Origin: Himantopus leucocephalus
Taxonomy: Eukaryota > Chordata > Aves > Charadriiformes > Recurvirostridae
DNA: 64,000 bases
Reading direction: 5' to 3'
NCBI GenBank assembly: GCA_003993805.1
Contig: RSEF01000020.1
Span: forward strand, 12,581,655-12,645,654
Of the stretch, positions 51,353-64,000 are shown piece by piece. Numbering within the stretch: the first letter of the stretch is position 1; the number at the start of each line of letters is the position of its first letter. Below the pieces are notes generated by a model. The model had not been told where the DNA came from. It worked only from the letters and a program-made list of their open reading frames with translations, and ran no database searches. A program made the position numbers and the translations under genes.

Positions 51353-54300
51353 ATTATTGCTCGGTGCAATTAGCCTTGAAGGAGGCAAGCAATGAAAGCC
51401 ATAAGAACTGCGTAAGGCTGATCATAAGTTAATTTACACAGTATTTGCATTTATTACTTCTTGAACCAGACAACTTATTTGGCTTTGATTTTAACTTTAT
51501 ATTCTCTGTGTACTCAATGCATGAAATGACAAGGTGGGAGTTTCAAACTCTTGTTTCCCTGACCAGTAGTAAGAATTTATAAAGGTCAGGGAAAATGCCA
51601 TGAAACAGATGAATTGTGAAAATTTTTTTTCTTTCTTTTAACATGGGCAAATCAAAAAAGGTAGGAAAACATTGGCATTTACTCCTTATAGCAATTATTT
51701 GCACAGTTATTTTCCATCCATGAACCTTTATTCCTTTGTCAGTGTTTGCTATTCTCTGCAGTGTAAAGACTATACCTAGAGTTTTCATACCTTAATCTTT
51801 CCCACTCGTAATATTAAAATGTTACCATTGCATTTCTGCTCTATACAAGATTTACAGATTTTACATAAATGACATTTCAATTACATTCCACCTGCCCGTC
51901 ATATATCTGCAAGAGCTGAACAGTATTACTACAATTTAACTACACACCTTCTAGTATCTAGAGCTATGATGTCTCTTTTGAAATTAGTCCTGTTACATCA
52001 AAGAGCAAGTATGGATGCATAAGCAGGAGATTCCAGATTAATCCGTGTTCAAAAAAAAATTCCCATTTTTACAGCTGCGTGGCCACTGCCTTACGCTCCT
52101 CATATGCTCCAAAGACTTGCTAGTGCAAAAATCTGGAAAGGCTCAGTTATGTGTCCAGCACAGCCCTATCGCACAGGGAATTCACCCTCCTGTTTTGTCT
52201 CTTTCCTCTCTGATCTTATATGGATCCTGCACGGGGGAAAGAGCATGTATTACTGTTAATCACTTTCTGGTATAGCATTCTTTTAACCAACCTTGAGATG
52301 CTGATGGGAAATACCTCTGTGCCATATCTGCCTCCAAAAGCTGCATATAAGTGTCTTTAGAACAGGGGCAGCTACTGAAATTTCCTTCAGTTGGTTTGGT
52401 GATGGAGGTCAAAATAAGAAGTCATTTCCTCTCTAAACAGAGCCCGCCATCCTTATTATCATTCTAAATAAGCTTCCGTTATTTCATGCAATCTCAAGCC
52501 TATGGCAAGAACGAGCAAATACAAACACAACTACATGAAAACCAGCAAAAGAATGCAGGAAAAGGGGGAGGGGGGAAAGGAAGAAAGGTGTTATTTTTAA
52601 CATTATATATATATTTTCCTGCTTTGTATTGTGGGCTATGCTTGGATCAGTGGGTTGGAAGGCTGCTGTGCTGTCTCCTTCCACTGCGTAAACATAGCTT
52701 CCATTAAAGCTACCTTCACACACACACGCATGCACAAAGTGGTTGCAATCATGAGATACACAGGCTTGCCTGGTTGTATTATGGCTTATATTCTTCGTAC
52801 ATAAACTGCCGCAAGAGAAGAATGAGGGTGGTTGTTTGAACGAGTCTCACGGTAAGATGCAGCAATGCCCAAGTGTATTGTACATGAGGAGGTTCAGACA
52901 GATGTACCCAGAAAGACAACAGATTGTTGCACAAATAGTAACAGCATGAACTTCTGGGGTTCCAGTTCTGCTATATTTTGAGCATCCTAACATACCCTAA
53001 CAGCGGGAATAATCAGCTGGCCTCTTACAGCTCACTAATTTTTAAAAATTAAATAAAAAAATAAATAAAAGTAAACAAATTTTCTTAGCCGTGACTAGAA
53101 TCTTTCATACTAATTGGGCATGGAAATCACATTTTCTATATTAAAAGCAGCAGAAACACAGAAGGCTGGAATTTGGGGAATGGACATTTTACTTTAGAGA
53201 AATAAAGTTTAGTAATAAATAGAAAAACTGCTTAGCTAGGCTCTACAGTTACTAATGTCAACAGTGAATTATGTAGTTGTCTCTATGACTGGTCTTTTGA
53301 CTCCCGTATAGATTTATTAGATTAGCTCTTGATCCTGTCATAGCCCGGCTTTGAAAGTACAGTAGCTTAAACTGGCACCTATTCAAAGAAATGCTTTGAG
53401 AAAATGAATAGGTACCAGAGATAATAAAATTAGATGTCAGTACATTAAACATTTTTTTCCCCATGACTGGGCATCACAAAATATCATAAAATCTGTCATA
53501 ATAAAGGGCAGACTGTTACAAATAGGCTGATGAGGCATGAAAGATCATATGTGATTTATTTTATCATTATTACACTAGGTGGATGAATAGTTCAAAGATG
53601 CAAAACTTTTTGTTGTTATAAACTTGTTTTTCTTAATTATTTTCCATAACTGAACAAAGTTAGAATGAGATTTTTATATCCAGAAGCACATCTTTTCAAT
53701 CCCAGTTAACTAGAAACTCATATTTCCCTAATTATAGGAATTTTGAAGGATAACCTAATGAATATCATGACCTAAAAAACTTTTTGCCATCTAATGAAGC
53801 AAGCTGGAAAGAGACTTTGGTGTTAACTGTGTTCACAACTTCTGTGATCTCTGGGAACACAGGATGGAGAACGGCCATATGGTGGCACGCACTTAGGGAA
53901 GGAATATGACAAAAAGGGCTACAGCCATATTTTAATATCACTTGACCTCTCTTTTGGTTTTAACAATCATCAGTTTAAGGAACACCTGAGCTGGAGTTTG
54001 TATCCAGGTCTTTGTTTTTAATTGCTGCCAATGAACAAGTTATTGTGAATCTGTACCATTCATTTTTTAACAGAGTAATAATCTTCAAGGCATGGCCACC
54101 ATGGCAACGAGCTCCACCAACATAACGATGTGCTGGTTTAGGGGGCTGGGGTGATGCGGAGCGGGGGAACACACTGCTGATTCAGTTTAAATTTGCTACA
54201 CAGGGAAAATACAAGGTGAAAAAAAAAACCCAAACTACTGTTTTTTATAATTCACAGATTTAAGGATTTAAGGTATATGTGATCTCTCTCTCTTCCGTTG

Positions 54301-54752
54301 GGCAAAGCATCTGGAAAACTTATCGTTCATCCTCTTGGAGGATATAACTTTAAAAAAAAAAAAGGAAGAGGTGAATTGTAACCCTTGGAAAGCTACACAC
54401 TGCTTAATAGAGGCATTACTTGTTTCCGGCTGCTTTGGAATGCCATCTTCCCCATCTGTCAACAACATGGCATTAATAGCACAAATACTCATTTCTCTGT
54501 GTGTGGGATACAGGAAAATTTGTGTTCAAGCTTTAGACATTTTGAGAAAGAAATAAACTAGTCATACACGTAAAATTAAGTAAATTTGTTTTCTACTACA
54601 ATGATTTAATATGTGGTTTGATGCTAGAGACAAATAACAAGCTGCAGCTGTTGGATCACTGTTGAGGGCATTTGGACAGTTTAAAGATGCATTAAATCTT
54701 CTAAATACCTGTAACCAAACGAGTGATGTAAATTAGACTCAATTTCATTTGC

Positions 54753-54778
54753 TTATATGGTATAACTTTACCATATAA
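54753..54778. repeat. Inverted repeat, 10-bp arms
   Basis: TTATATGGTA (54753-54762), spacer TAACTT, TACCATATAA (54769-54778). The arms are perfectly complementary. A second small inverted repeat (TTGATTT / AAATCAA around a T run, 54787-54809) lies just downstream. Confidence 0.8.
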
Positions 54779-56284
54779 TATATATTTTGATTTTTTTTTT
54801 TTAAATCAAGATACTAAACAGATTGTCAAAGATTTACTTGGTGATGCTTTTATGTTATTTTTCTCAAAATTAATTCACCACCTGTTTCATGGCTTTGCTA
54901 TGCATATGCCAGTGTCTGAAAGATCCTTAGCTGAAAAATAGGTCTGCCCATAAATAATATGCAGTATTTTACAAATATTCATGATAACAGAAAACTCCCT
55001 TTTAAAAGCAGATTTTTATCACCTCCTTGCTTCAGAAATGTTAAATGTTGTATGTCAGAAGTAGTGAGGAATTCAGCCATGTTAATATTGAATATCAACC
55101 CAAAATCTCTCTAATCAGGAATTTTCTTGCTGGTGTTCCTCAGCTCTGTGGAAGCTTGGAAAGCAACATTAATTGACTCAGGGCTTCAGAAAGGGCATTG
55201 ACACCTAATTGATATCAGTATTTCATAATTTTCAGTTTTTATAAAAAGTATTAATGAATCTATGAAATGCTTAGATATCATTTAACTGACGCAAGCGTTA
55301 CAAATTATCACTATGCAGCACATCACAGACAGGCAAAACACGTGCAACAGAATGAGATTTTGAAAGAACTGATGAATAATTTCCTTTGGTGGAATTTCAT
55401 TGACAAGCAAATAAAGAATAGCTAGGAAAAACAACGCAGCAGAGGAAATCTCACTCCTCATCTGCTGCATTCTACTGCCGATTGCTCAAAACCTACTCCA
55501 TAATCTTTCACACAGTCCACTTGCCACACAGACAGCTTCTATTTGAGAGACTGCATTCCACTGTGTTAAATTGTAATAAATAATTTCAGAAGACTAAAGC
55601 AGAAACTTGAACTCACCACAATGGTAGCTACTACTGAATGGGCGGCAACATTTCAGGGTGCAATAGTGAGTGTTAACAGAACACATTTGATGGCAGCACT
55701 CAAGAGATAATACTGACTAGGACATCATAGACCTCTTTTGTGTTCTTTACACAGGTGCTGTGAGTTAAACAGCCTCGTGAGCAGAGGAACCAGTGCAGAG
55801 AGAAAAACGTACTTCTGGCGTAGCCAATTTAACTTATAAGGGTTGTTAATTTCCATCCTAATAGATTGCATTTGCCTTGCTGATGGATTAATACAACTAG
55901 AGCAAGATATTTCTCCTCCCCTTCCTACACTTCTGCCTTCTCATCCTAATTCCTTCCAATTACTGCTGGTACCAGCCTGTCTTCGTCTGGCGTTACTCTC
56001 ACCCTGATATTGCTATGGCTTCACTGGAATGAAACACAATCCCGCTAGACCCAAATCATGACTTGGAAGCAAAATGCTGCAGTACCTTGCTAAACAGAAC
56101 TCAAATTTGGTTTTACCAAATATCTATTTTTGTGTGAACTCTTTTAATATAAGAAAAGACACAATTTTATTCTATATATTTAATCTGTAACATAGAGTTG
56201 GGAGGGGAGAGGTTGTTCCTGGATGGTTTGTGAAATGCTGAATTAAGAATCTACATTAAAGTTAGGGCTATGGTAATAATATAG

Positions 56285-56299
56285 ATTATTATTATTATT
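56285..56299 (+). repeat. (ATT)5 microsatellite
   Basis: Five ATT units, perfect and short. It could vary in length between individuals. Confidence 0.85.
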
Positions 56300-57145
56300 G
56301 TTGAGGTAGCAGCTGCAAAAGCAAGAAATGTGGGTAAAGTGAGGAAATTCAAAGGCTTAGAGCAGTTTTTTCATATAATCTGCTATATTCAATTGCTATA
56401 AGATCTCAAAAAACCCACGGCTTTAAGCTAGACAATTTTATGTGGATTTTGTTATAAAAGAAACTGAAACAAAATGTTAATTTATCCAAGTAGATTTTTC
56501 CACTTTAAAAAAGCCCTTTTCTAACTCTTTCTCATTTTCTTGAGTTTAACATCTAGCAGTTTATACTCTTCCCTGTGAACCATACCTTAGCTGTAGATAA
56601 TTTGAAAAAAAGTCTCCATGTCTCTATCCCACTGAGTTTTAGATTGAACTTAAATTAATCTAAAAATATTTTTCATGGAAAAAATAAAAGTGTTCTTTTT
56701 AGCCAGATGAAAACGTGTTGAGTTTTTTCAACATGTCCTATGTCCCTTCAAACATTTCTTTTTCATTGAAATGTAATTCCACTAAATGCGGTAGAAAGCT
56801 TGAAGTGAAATTAATAGGGGCATCATCTTCACCTGAGGGTAAAAGCCCTACTTTGACCCTCCTGCTGTAAGTGCTCCTTTCAGTGATGATCCTCAGAGTA
56901 GGGTTTGAGCGAAGGGGTTTATGCAATGTTGATTGCTTTTGATAATACCGCACAGAAACTTGTGACAAAAAAATATACTGATAAAACCCTGATTCATCTG
57001 AAAACATGTGCATTTATATCTCACTAAGAGAAGACACCAGATATTAGTTAAGGCTGTGTTAATACACGTATTTAATGTACATTAAAACGTTAATGAAAAG
57101 TAAGAGAAGCCTGGTGATGATAGGTTTATGCTTGATAGGAGCAAG

Positions 57146-57168
57146 AGTTAAAGCTTGAAGCTTTAACT
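57146..57168. repeat. Near-perfect palindrome, 11-bp arms
   Basis: AGTTAAAGCTT (57146-57156), a single G, then AAGCTTTAACT (57158-57168). The arms are exactly complementary and each ends in AAGCTT. Confidence 0.85.
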
Positions 57169-58932
57169 TCTTTTTAAACTCAAGTTCACAGAATCAAACT
57201 AGAAGGCTATGATATATATGGATAAAATTACTGATTCTTTCACTCCTCCAAAGATGATAAACACAGAAATAACTTAAGCATTCTGTGAGTAACTCCCTCA
57301 TAGATTATACTATTTACCTCGTAGGAATGAATAGGAAATGTGTCTCATAAAAATTCAGAAAATGCTTTCAGATACAATCTTCAAATACAGAAAGCTGCAA
57401 GGAAAAAAATAAAACATTGTGCTTCATATCCACTGTGGTCAGAACACGAGGTAAGAGGCTCATGTTACTGTAATGGGTTTTTGGTTAGAACTTAGGAAAA
57501 CATTTTAAAAGATAATGAGACACTGTAGTTCGGGTAGGCTGGTCTGGGATCCTCCATTTTTGTGGGTGGATGGCCTGTTGGGTAAAACGCAGCAATAGTT
57601 GTTTCTTCTTTGGGTGTAAAGGTTGGTGGAATAGGTCATCTGTTAAGTTTGTTTCAGAGCTTCTTTTCCTGCAGTTTTCCTACAATTCTCAGTTAAGCAT
57701 TGATTGAACAGTGTTCAAAGAGAAGAAGAAATTGCTATCCCCTTATTAAGGATTATTATCAGTGAGGTTAGATAGAAGACAATGCAGCTGATGTCACTGT
57801 ATAAAATCTCCACACCAATTTCCTTAAATGCCCAAATAAGCTGAAGCCAAAATCCTGTACTTAAGGGATACCAGGATCCCTCAACTCCAGCCACCACTCA
57901 GTCCGCATCTTAAGTCTTGTTGCTAGAAAAAAAAAAAAAAATTTTCTTTTTGATCCATGAAAAATCCCCAAGAAACTTTCACCTGAAACGCCAACAGGAA
58001 CAGCAGGTGCTTGCCACTTCTGGAAACGATGGCATCTGCTTATAATTTCCAGTGATTTAATTTTTTTTTTTTTTCTGAGAACATTATTCTAATGGATTTT
58101 TTGCAAAAGCGTAAACTATATTATAGTTTGTGTTTCAGCTGCTAACTAATGACAATACACTAATTAGAGATTCCAGCAATTGTGCTCAGAGATGTGACTT
58201 GCAATCCTGATCTAAAAATGATCTCCACACGTTTTATTTTAAATGTTCATTTCTTTGTCATATACAAAACATTTTATTAGGCCTAATATAAGCTTAAATT
58301 AATTCAAGAAAAATGGAAGTTATTTGTTTGAGGGAGCCAGGGAATATAGTAACCTTGATGCAGCCAAGTGTAGAGGACAAAAACCCAATTAGCCCATATA
58401 CATAAGCTTAGAAGCAAGGCTGTAGTATGGAAAAATGAATGGATTGCTCGGCTTGTTCTAGCCATTCTTGCAGATTTAAAGCTGAAAATTAAGGCTGAAT
58501 ATGCATCTTTTCCCTCTGAGTAAATTGGAAGATCGTTTGATTCCCCACTTGGTTTTGAGATGATGAATAAGTAGTGTTTTGGAGGCCCTATTAAGGCAGG
58601 AAAACAATAGGTTAGTCTCTAGACAGTTAAAGAAATACTCTTTTCTAAGCTTCACTAAGGAGTGAGTGAGTTTTTACAAACACCTCTATACGTTCCAGTA
58701 GGATTTTTCATTTATCCTGATGAGTAGAAAAGCAGTCTTCAGATTAATGAATGCCACCGAAATACATATTACACATAAAATTTTACCCAGTACTATGCAA
58801 GGCATTTTAACTCACTTAAACTGAATCCTTACTTAAATTATTTAAATTCCATGTTTTCATACCTAAAAGTAGACAGCTCTGGAAATGCATTAATGTATAA
58901 CATCCCAACCCAAGTGCAAACTGAAACACACT

Positions 58933-58959
58933 AAAAAAANAAAAAAAAAAAAAAAAAAA
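58933..58959 (+). repeat. Poly-A run with one ambiguous base
   Basis: The run is A7, N (58940), A19. As at 42735, the ambiguity sits inside a homopolymer and signals unresolved length. No retrogene is recognisable upstream, so I do not call it a poly(A) tail. Confidence 0.9.
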
Positions 58960-60810
58960 TCAGTGCACCTCTCACCATTGGAATTTACAAACATGTAAAG
59001 ATTTTGGAGAAACAAACAGCAAAGTATTACATCAAGAAATGTAAGTCCAACTAAAATAAACAGCCAATAAGAGTACTAATAAACATCTTCCTCTCTTTTT
59101 GGTTTATATCTTTTATATTTAATTCTCTCCATGTTTCACTTTACATTCTATCGGTCTGTTTGGGATGCAACCTCGCTTTTCCACTGCTGCATCTAATCTC
59201 ATTTTTGGGTTTTTTCTTTTTTTGTGATCCTGACAAAGATTGTTCCTGCATTAACCTAATCCAGCATTTTGATACTGAATATCTTTGTCTAGAAAAAAAA
59301 GCTTAAATGCTTAAAAAAGTGATGCATATGTTAGGCTACAGAGTCTTTAATTTCCCATGCATACCAAGAAGAGGAGAATGGATGATCTGTGGAGTATTCA
59401 CAACGATTACATACAGCCGAGATGAAATTACTTCTCCAAGGTCCCTGCATAAGCCTAGAGTTTAGTCCTACTGTGCAGATGTATTCTTGTGGTTTTGTTC
59501 ACATCAGACTTCCCTCCCTTTCTTTTATTGGTACACACTACTATTCTCTTTATCAAACTTATGAAGAAGTTTTCTTTTAAAACCTGGAAGCATAAACCCA
59601 GCTGTTATCTTTTTTTTTCTCCCTCTCCCCAGTCCATCCCCGTGTTTTATCATCACAGTTGGAGTAAGCGTATCTCAGCAATTACACCACTTCCACAGGC
59701 AGTTCTCAGGCCACTTGAACTGACACTTTGAAATATTAGCAGAGAAGTAATGCAGGTGCAGGCACTGGCAAATGTCCAGCAGCAAGTTAACAAGCAGTTC
59801 AGAATTTTGAAGGGGAGTTTGTATTATTACTAAACAGCTGAAATTAGAGATGGAAATCCAATTCACTTTGTCTTGGAATCGCTTCACCTCTAAAGCTTTG
59901 CAGTTCACTCAAGTGAGGATCAGCATATGCTGGGACTTCCACATAACATTTTTAACATCTTGTTGCAGCAATAGCTGATCATACCAGAGTTATGGTTATA
60001 AAATATGGGCTACAGTTCTTTTTATAGAAATACTTGGATAGAGGAGAAAAATTATAGTCTATATTGATTCTAAAGACACAAGGGACAGTGATGTAAGAAA
60101 GAAGGCTCTTTCCAATAAAGAACTGTCTTACATATGCAGTGCCTTCTGGCTACAGTGTTCCTGCATGTTAAAAAAGAAAAATTACCTGTGCAAGGGAACA
60201 CGTAGATTTAATATATTCCTCCCTCTCTTTTCTCTTTCATTTGGTGGCTGCAGTGTGTAGTGTGTTACAGCAAAGATGGGATGCTGACAACAAACTGGAG
60301 CTTTGACAAACAATCACACTATACTGGGCAAAATTGGGGTCTTTGAAAGCCAGGTCTTTGAGATTAGAAGTGTCCTGAGATTGTGTGTGTACATGTGAGG
60401 GTGTGTATGACAGAGACTAGAAGTGTGAAAACTACTTTGACATTGAGGGCTTGAATCAAATCAAGTAATTCTGAATATGAGAAAAATACTGTGATCAATA
60501 TTCCTAAGGATAAAGTTTTCAAAAGCACATCAGTGACACCAGAACCTGCCTTATTTATCAAAGTAACATGTCACCTGTATGTTAGTGCATACACACAGAT
60601 AAATCCATGACATGTCAATAGTAAACTAGATCAGAAATGTAGTTCTTGAATAGTCTCTAAAAAAAATACAAACAACCATAATTAGTTCTAAAAATAAATC
60701 ATTTTATATGTTTGCCTGCGTACTGTTCAAAATTTTGGCAAGAATTTGCATATACAGCGCTTCCTGCCTGAAAACCGTCATATTATAAAGATGTGGAGAA
60801 GTTTTCTCAT

Positions 60811-60834
60811 CAGTTACATAGACAGTTACATAGA
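60811..60834. repeat. 12-bp perfect tandem duplication
   Basis: CAGTTACATAGA occurs twice in a row without mismatch (60811-60822 and 60823-60834). Confidence 0.9.
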
Positions 60835-61663
60835 TTGACACAGTGCATAATGTAGAGTAGTATCCCTGAAAACCTCCCAAATTCTGCCTTATATTATGCA
60901 GCTTTTTTTTTCTTTTTTTTTACTTCAGCTACCTTCAACATTTCCACAGCATCTCAAGGCATCCAGAAAGCTGTACGGAATTAATAAGCAACACAGACTG
61001 GTTTTCATCTAAAAGGCCAGTAAGAAAAGAGAAGAGGTAGTATCTCAGACTCTCCAAAAGAGAACACCTCAGGAGATGCAGAACTTGAATATTTGTTAGA
61101 AGGCTACACTGGCAATTTATAACTTGTTATTCAAAGAAAAAAAACCCTGTTTTCTACAAATGGCAGCAGAATAAGTGTATAAAGAGAACAAACCATATGC
61201 TGATATAAGCTTATATAGAACACACACTTGAAAAAAAAAAAGAGATGAGTTTACAGCAAATTGGGAAAGTCATCTCTACCCACTATGAGAAATCTCACAC
61301 AGGGAGAGAACAAAAACATTACAACACTTTATAACAATTATTGCTTTGGACTAACAGACATTATAAATTATTACAGTAATCCAGACTTTATTTTCATACT
61401 TTGTTTTGATGTTGTTGTAACTATCGAAGAGAGAAAAAAGAAATCCACAGATAAATAGGGAAGGAATAAAACATTAGGTTTCCCATCTCCCCTGTGCCAG
61501 AGCAGATCCTAGGATATTAGAAGCTACTATTATTTACCCTGCTTGTCTCATCATGTAAACTATTAATGAAACATAAAATATTTTCACAGCTAGCAGAATA
61601 AAGGGGGTTGGGATGGACCCTTCTTCTTCCAAGACAACTTCATGTTCTGTTTCCTAATGAAAT

Positions 61664-61700
61664 CTCCTCTCAGCGAGGAGACGCAGACACTTTTGCGTCT
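61664..61700. repeat. Two abutting small hairpins
   Basis: CTCCTC (61664-61669) pairs with GAGGAG (61675-61680) across TCAGC. AGACGCA (61679-61685) pairs with TGCGTCT (61694-61700) across an 8-nt loop. The two stems share two bases, so they would compete or stack. Confidence 0.7.
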
Positions 61701-64000
61701 GCCAGTTTTCAGCAGTGTTCAGCACTGGAGCTCTGGCAGGCTGACTTAAGCAGCTGATGGGCTCCAGCCTTGATCACTGACTTGATGTGAATGGCACACA
61801 GCACCAGGTGAACTGATGTGCTTGTCCACTGGGAGAGATCTGTGGTGTTTCAGTACCCAGGTATCACACCTGGAAAATACAAATCGTTCATAACTTGCTT
61901 AAAACTGGTAACACTAATGGGCACAGGATCGTAATTTGCTTTCAGAATCTTTAACCACATTACAAGCAGTAGTATTTTCTCCTCCTTTTAAAAGCTCCTT
62001 ATTCACAAAAGGTGAATTCTGCAAGAATTTTGTATTTAAAAAAGAAAGGAAGAAACCACCAGGCCACCTGAGCTAGCTAGCAAGCTAAGGATACAAGAAC
62101 AAGAAGGCCAAATTTTCTATTAGAAAGGGATTTAGTATCCTATATCTTTTTCTGCCCCAAGCCTCTTGCAAAAACCTGGTGAAAAGGTACTGCAGAGGTC
62201 TCGGCTAACTGTTCCAGCAGGGCTAACAGTACTGCAGAGCAACGAGGTTTCTGCTTATCCTGAAGCTTCCAGGTTTTTCAGTGTCGTCTCCTTCACATGA
62301 TTTTCTATAGTATTATCGACTCAGCTTTAAAGAGTTGCCCACGTGGTTATATTCCTGCTGCTTAACACACATAAAGACAGCAAGTGATTCCCACAGGCAG
62401 CCCCACTCTGTTGGTTTATGTATATAAAGTCAGGAGTGACAAGGGCATCACTAAAGTAACAATATTTTGCTTGTTTTCTTTAGGAAAAAGACTTTAGACA
62501 AATGAATTTCCTTTTTACAAAGGAAAAGCCTGAGGGGTCTTCACCTTTTCCCCACACACTTTTTAAAGCACCTGAAAGGGATCTCTGGAATTCCATACAA
62601 GTGTTGCCAGGAGTGGAAAAATTTCTGGTGAAAGAATTTAAATATTAAAACACTGAGGGAAAGCAGTGAGACTTACTTCCATGCAGGGATCATTTTGTTC
62701 AAGTTTCAACAAAAATTTTTCAGTCCATACCAATTTAATTGCTGGATCCATCCAGTCCGACTACATGCACAGATGCTGACATCTGCTTTTGTGTTGATGA
62801 GCAGGCGCTACCCGCTTTGCTGGCTCATGGATCTTCCTTGGTAAAGCAGGGAAGAACTTGCAGGAGGTTACAATCCTCAGATTATTCCCTTTTGAATTTA
62901 CTCTAGATCCTTTTTGCAGCTGGGATGCAAGAACAGCACACAGACAAGCAGTGCCCTTTACACTCGCATTAGGTTGCCAAATATTACTGAGAATTCCCTT
63001 CACTTCTCAAAGGTCCCAGCAATAATTTCAATCATCTTTTGAGCAGCACAACCGCTATTGACTCAGGCATTCCTTGATAAATAAATGCACACATGTTTTC
63101 TTTTTGTAAAACACTGCCAACTGATAGGTTATCATTTTAGGGTAGAAATTGCTGTGATGAGCTCCCAAGTTAGTGAAAACATATTTTGCTTTATTCAAGG
63201 ACATATTGTTACTGTTTTTAAACATCAAGGCCCAGCTGTTATTACTATCTGGTGTTAGTTTTATATTCTTCTCCATTGTGGAAGCTTACAACTGTGTTTA
63301 GTCTTCACTTGACTTGTACTTTCTTCCTTTTTTTACGTTCTTTCTGCAGCATAATTGGACAATATTTGTAGCTCCCCCTTTGCATCCCTGAATATCTGAG
63401 CTCAAGATAACAAAGGCATCAAAACACTGTAACAAAGGAACATCACATAACTGCAACAAGAAAGAGTTGAATGTTTTCTGATGGAATACTTCCTACAGCC
63501 TTTTTTTTTTTAAAAAATTTCAGAATGGGTATTTTTGACTGACAGGGTTTTCAAAAAGTTTAAAGATTAAGTTATAGTATTATAAAATAATATTTTTGCT
63601 TCATTTCTATATATAAGACAGAAGTAGAGTCCCTTCAGTCAAGAAAAATGAATGCAAAGCAACTGTCTTCAATTTTTTTTAAAACATTCTTGAGATTTCT
63701 GACTAAAAAATTCTGAAGCATTGAATTTTCTTTTTTTTCCTTCCAAGTAGCGTTGGTTTCTGTGTAGAATGATAATTTTTGGTTCATGTACTGAGAATGG
63801 CAAAATAAAGTGCAGTATTACTAGAGACTATAAATTACATTGATTGCTAAGAAGACCAGGCTCTTTCTAATGTACTTCACCTACAGTTTTGACTGCTTAT
63901 ATGACATGACAGATAATCATTTAAATGAAAGTCAATATAACTCAGGATCATTAAGTGACTGAACAGAAATAACACTGTTTTAAAAGTACGTTATGAAAAG

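Larger units (their letters stand above)
45196..58932. other. Gene-free single-copy stretch
   Basis: No gene is supported. All open frames are below 95 codons and match nothing known. Landmarks are a 19-bp tandem duplication at 47891-47928, a CA-rich bit around 52718-52737, GGGGGAGGGGGG at 52564-52575, T15 at 51116-51130, a 16-bp palindrome at 51337-51352, and AT-rich low complexity at 53040-53075. Others are inverted repeats at 54753-54778 and 57146-57168, (ATT)5 at 56285-56299, and A15 at 57927-57941. Enhancer-like sequence with ATTA cores occurs at about 51230-51470 and 58110-58230. Confidence 0.6.
58960..64000. other. Gene-free single-copy stretch to window end
   Basis: No exon, RNA gene or mobile element is recognisable; open frames are all 80 codons or fewer. 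Landmarks are a TG-rich bit at about 60381-60410, a 12-bp tandem duplication at 60811-60834, T-rich DNA at 60903-60921, and two adjoining small hairpins at 61664-61700. The last 500 bases are very AT-rich. Confidence 0.6.

Overview
The window looks like non-coding DNA from a bird nuclear genome. The main evidence is a 5'-truncated CR1 LINE (about 15902-17600, minus strand) of the avian/reptilian type, with the ATTCTGTG-type octamers that close CR1 3' ends. There are also remnants of the ancient amniote SINE MIR. One sizeable LINE and little else in 64 kb fits the low repeat load of birds; a turtle or crocodilian is possible but less likely. The base composition is AT-rich throughout, with many 10-16 nt A or T runs and no CpG island that I can see.

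I find no protein-coding gene, no recognisable exon and no intact RNA gene. The longest open frame (16338-16793, minus) is part of the dead CR1 reverse transcriptase. The longest frames outside it (31496-31900, 134 codons; 19157-19549, 130 codons) match no family I know and are about what chance gives in AT-rich or pyrimidine-rich DNA. The stretch is therefore a gene desert or the inside of a very large intron; the sequence alone does not say which.

Layout: 1-2611, AT-rich single-copy DNA with homeodomain-core clusters; 2612-2805, nearly full-length old MIR; 2806-15901, single-copy DNA including an enhancer-like block at 7310-7600 and an A/T hairpin at 9524-9561; 15902-17600, the CR1; 17601-19194, single-copy DNA with a short hairpin and T run; 19195-19795, a strand-biased pyrimidine-rich block; 19796-37611, single-copy DNA with further enhancer-like blocks; 37612-37706, a second MIR fragment; 37707-45152, single-copy DNA with a 34-nt T run containing an N; 45153-45195, degenerate tRNA-like A and B boxes on the minus strand; 45196-64000, single-copy DNA with small tandem duplications, several inverted repeats and a 27-nt A run containing an N.

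No genes work together here. If the region has a function it is probably regulatory, as distal enhancers or exapted SINE sequence, and that needs comparative data I do not have. I did not find a new biological system. The most useful leads are the long MIR next to a homeodomain/SOX-motif cluster, the tRNA-like remnant, the 16-bp palindrome with steroid-receptor half-sites at 51337-51352, and the 600-bp pyrimidine-biased block.
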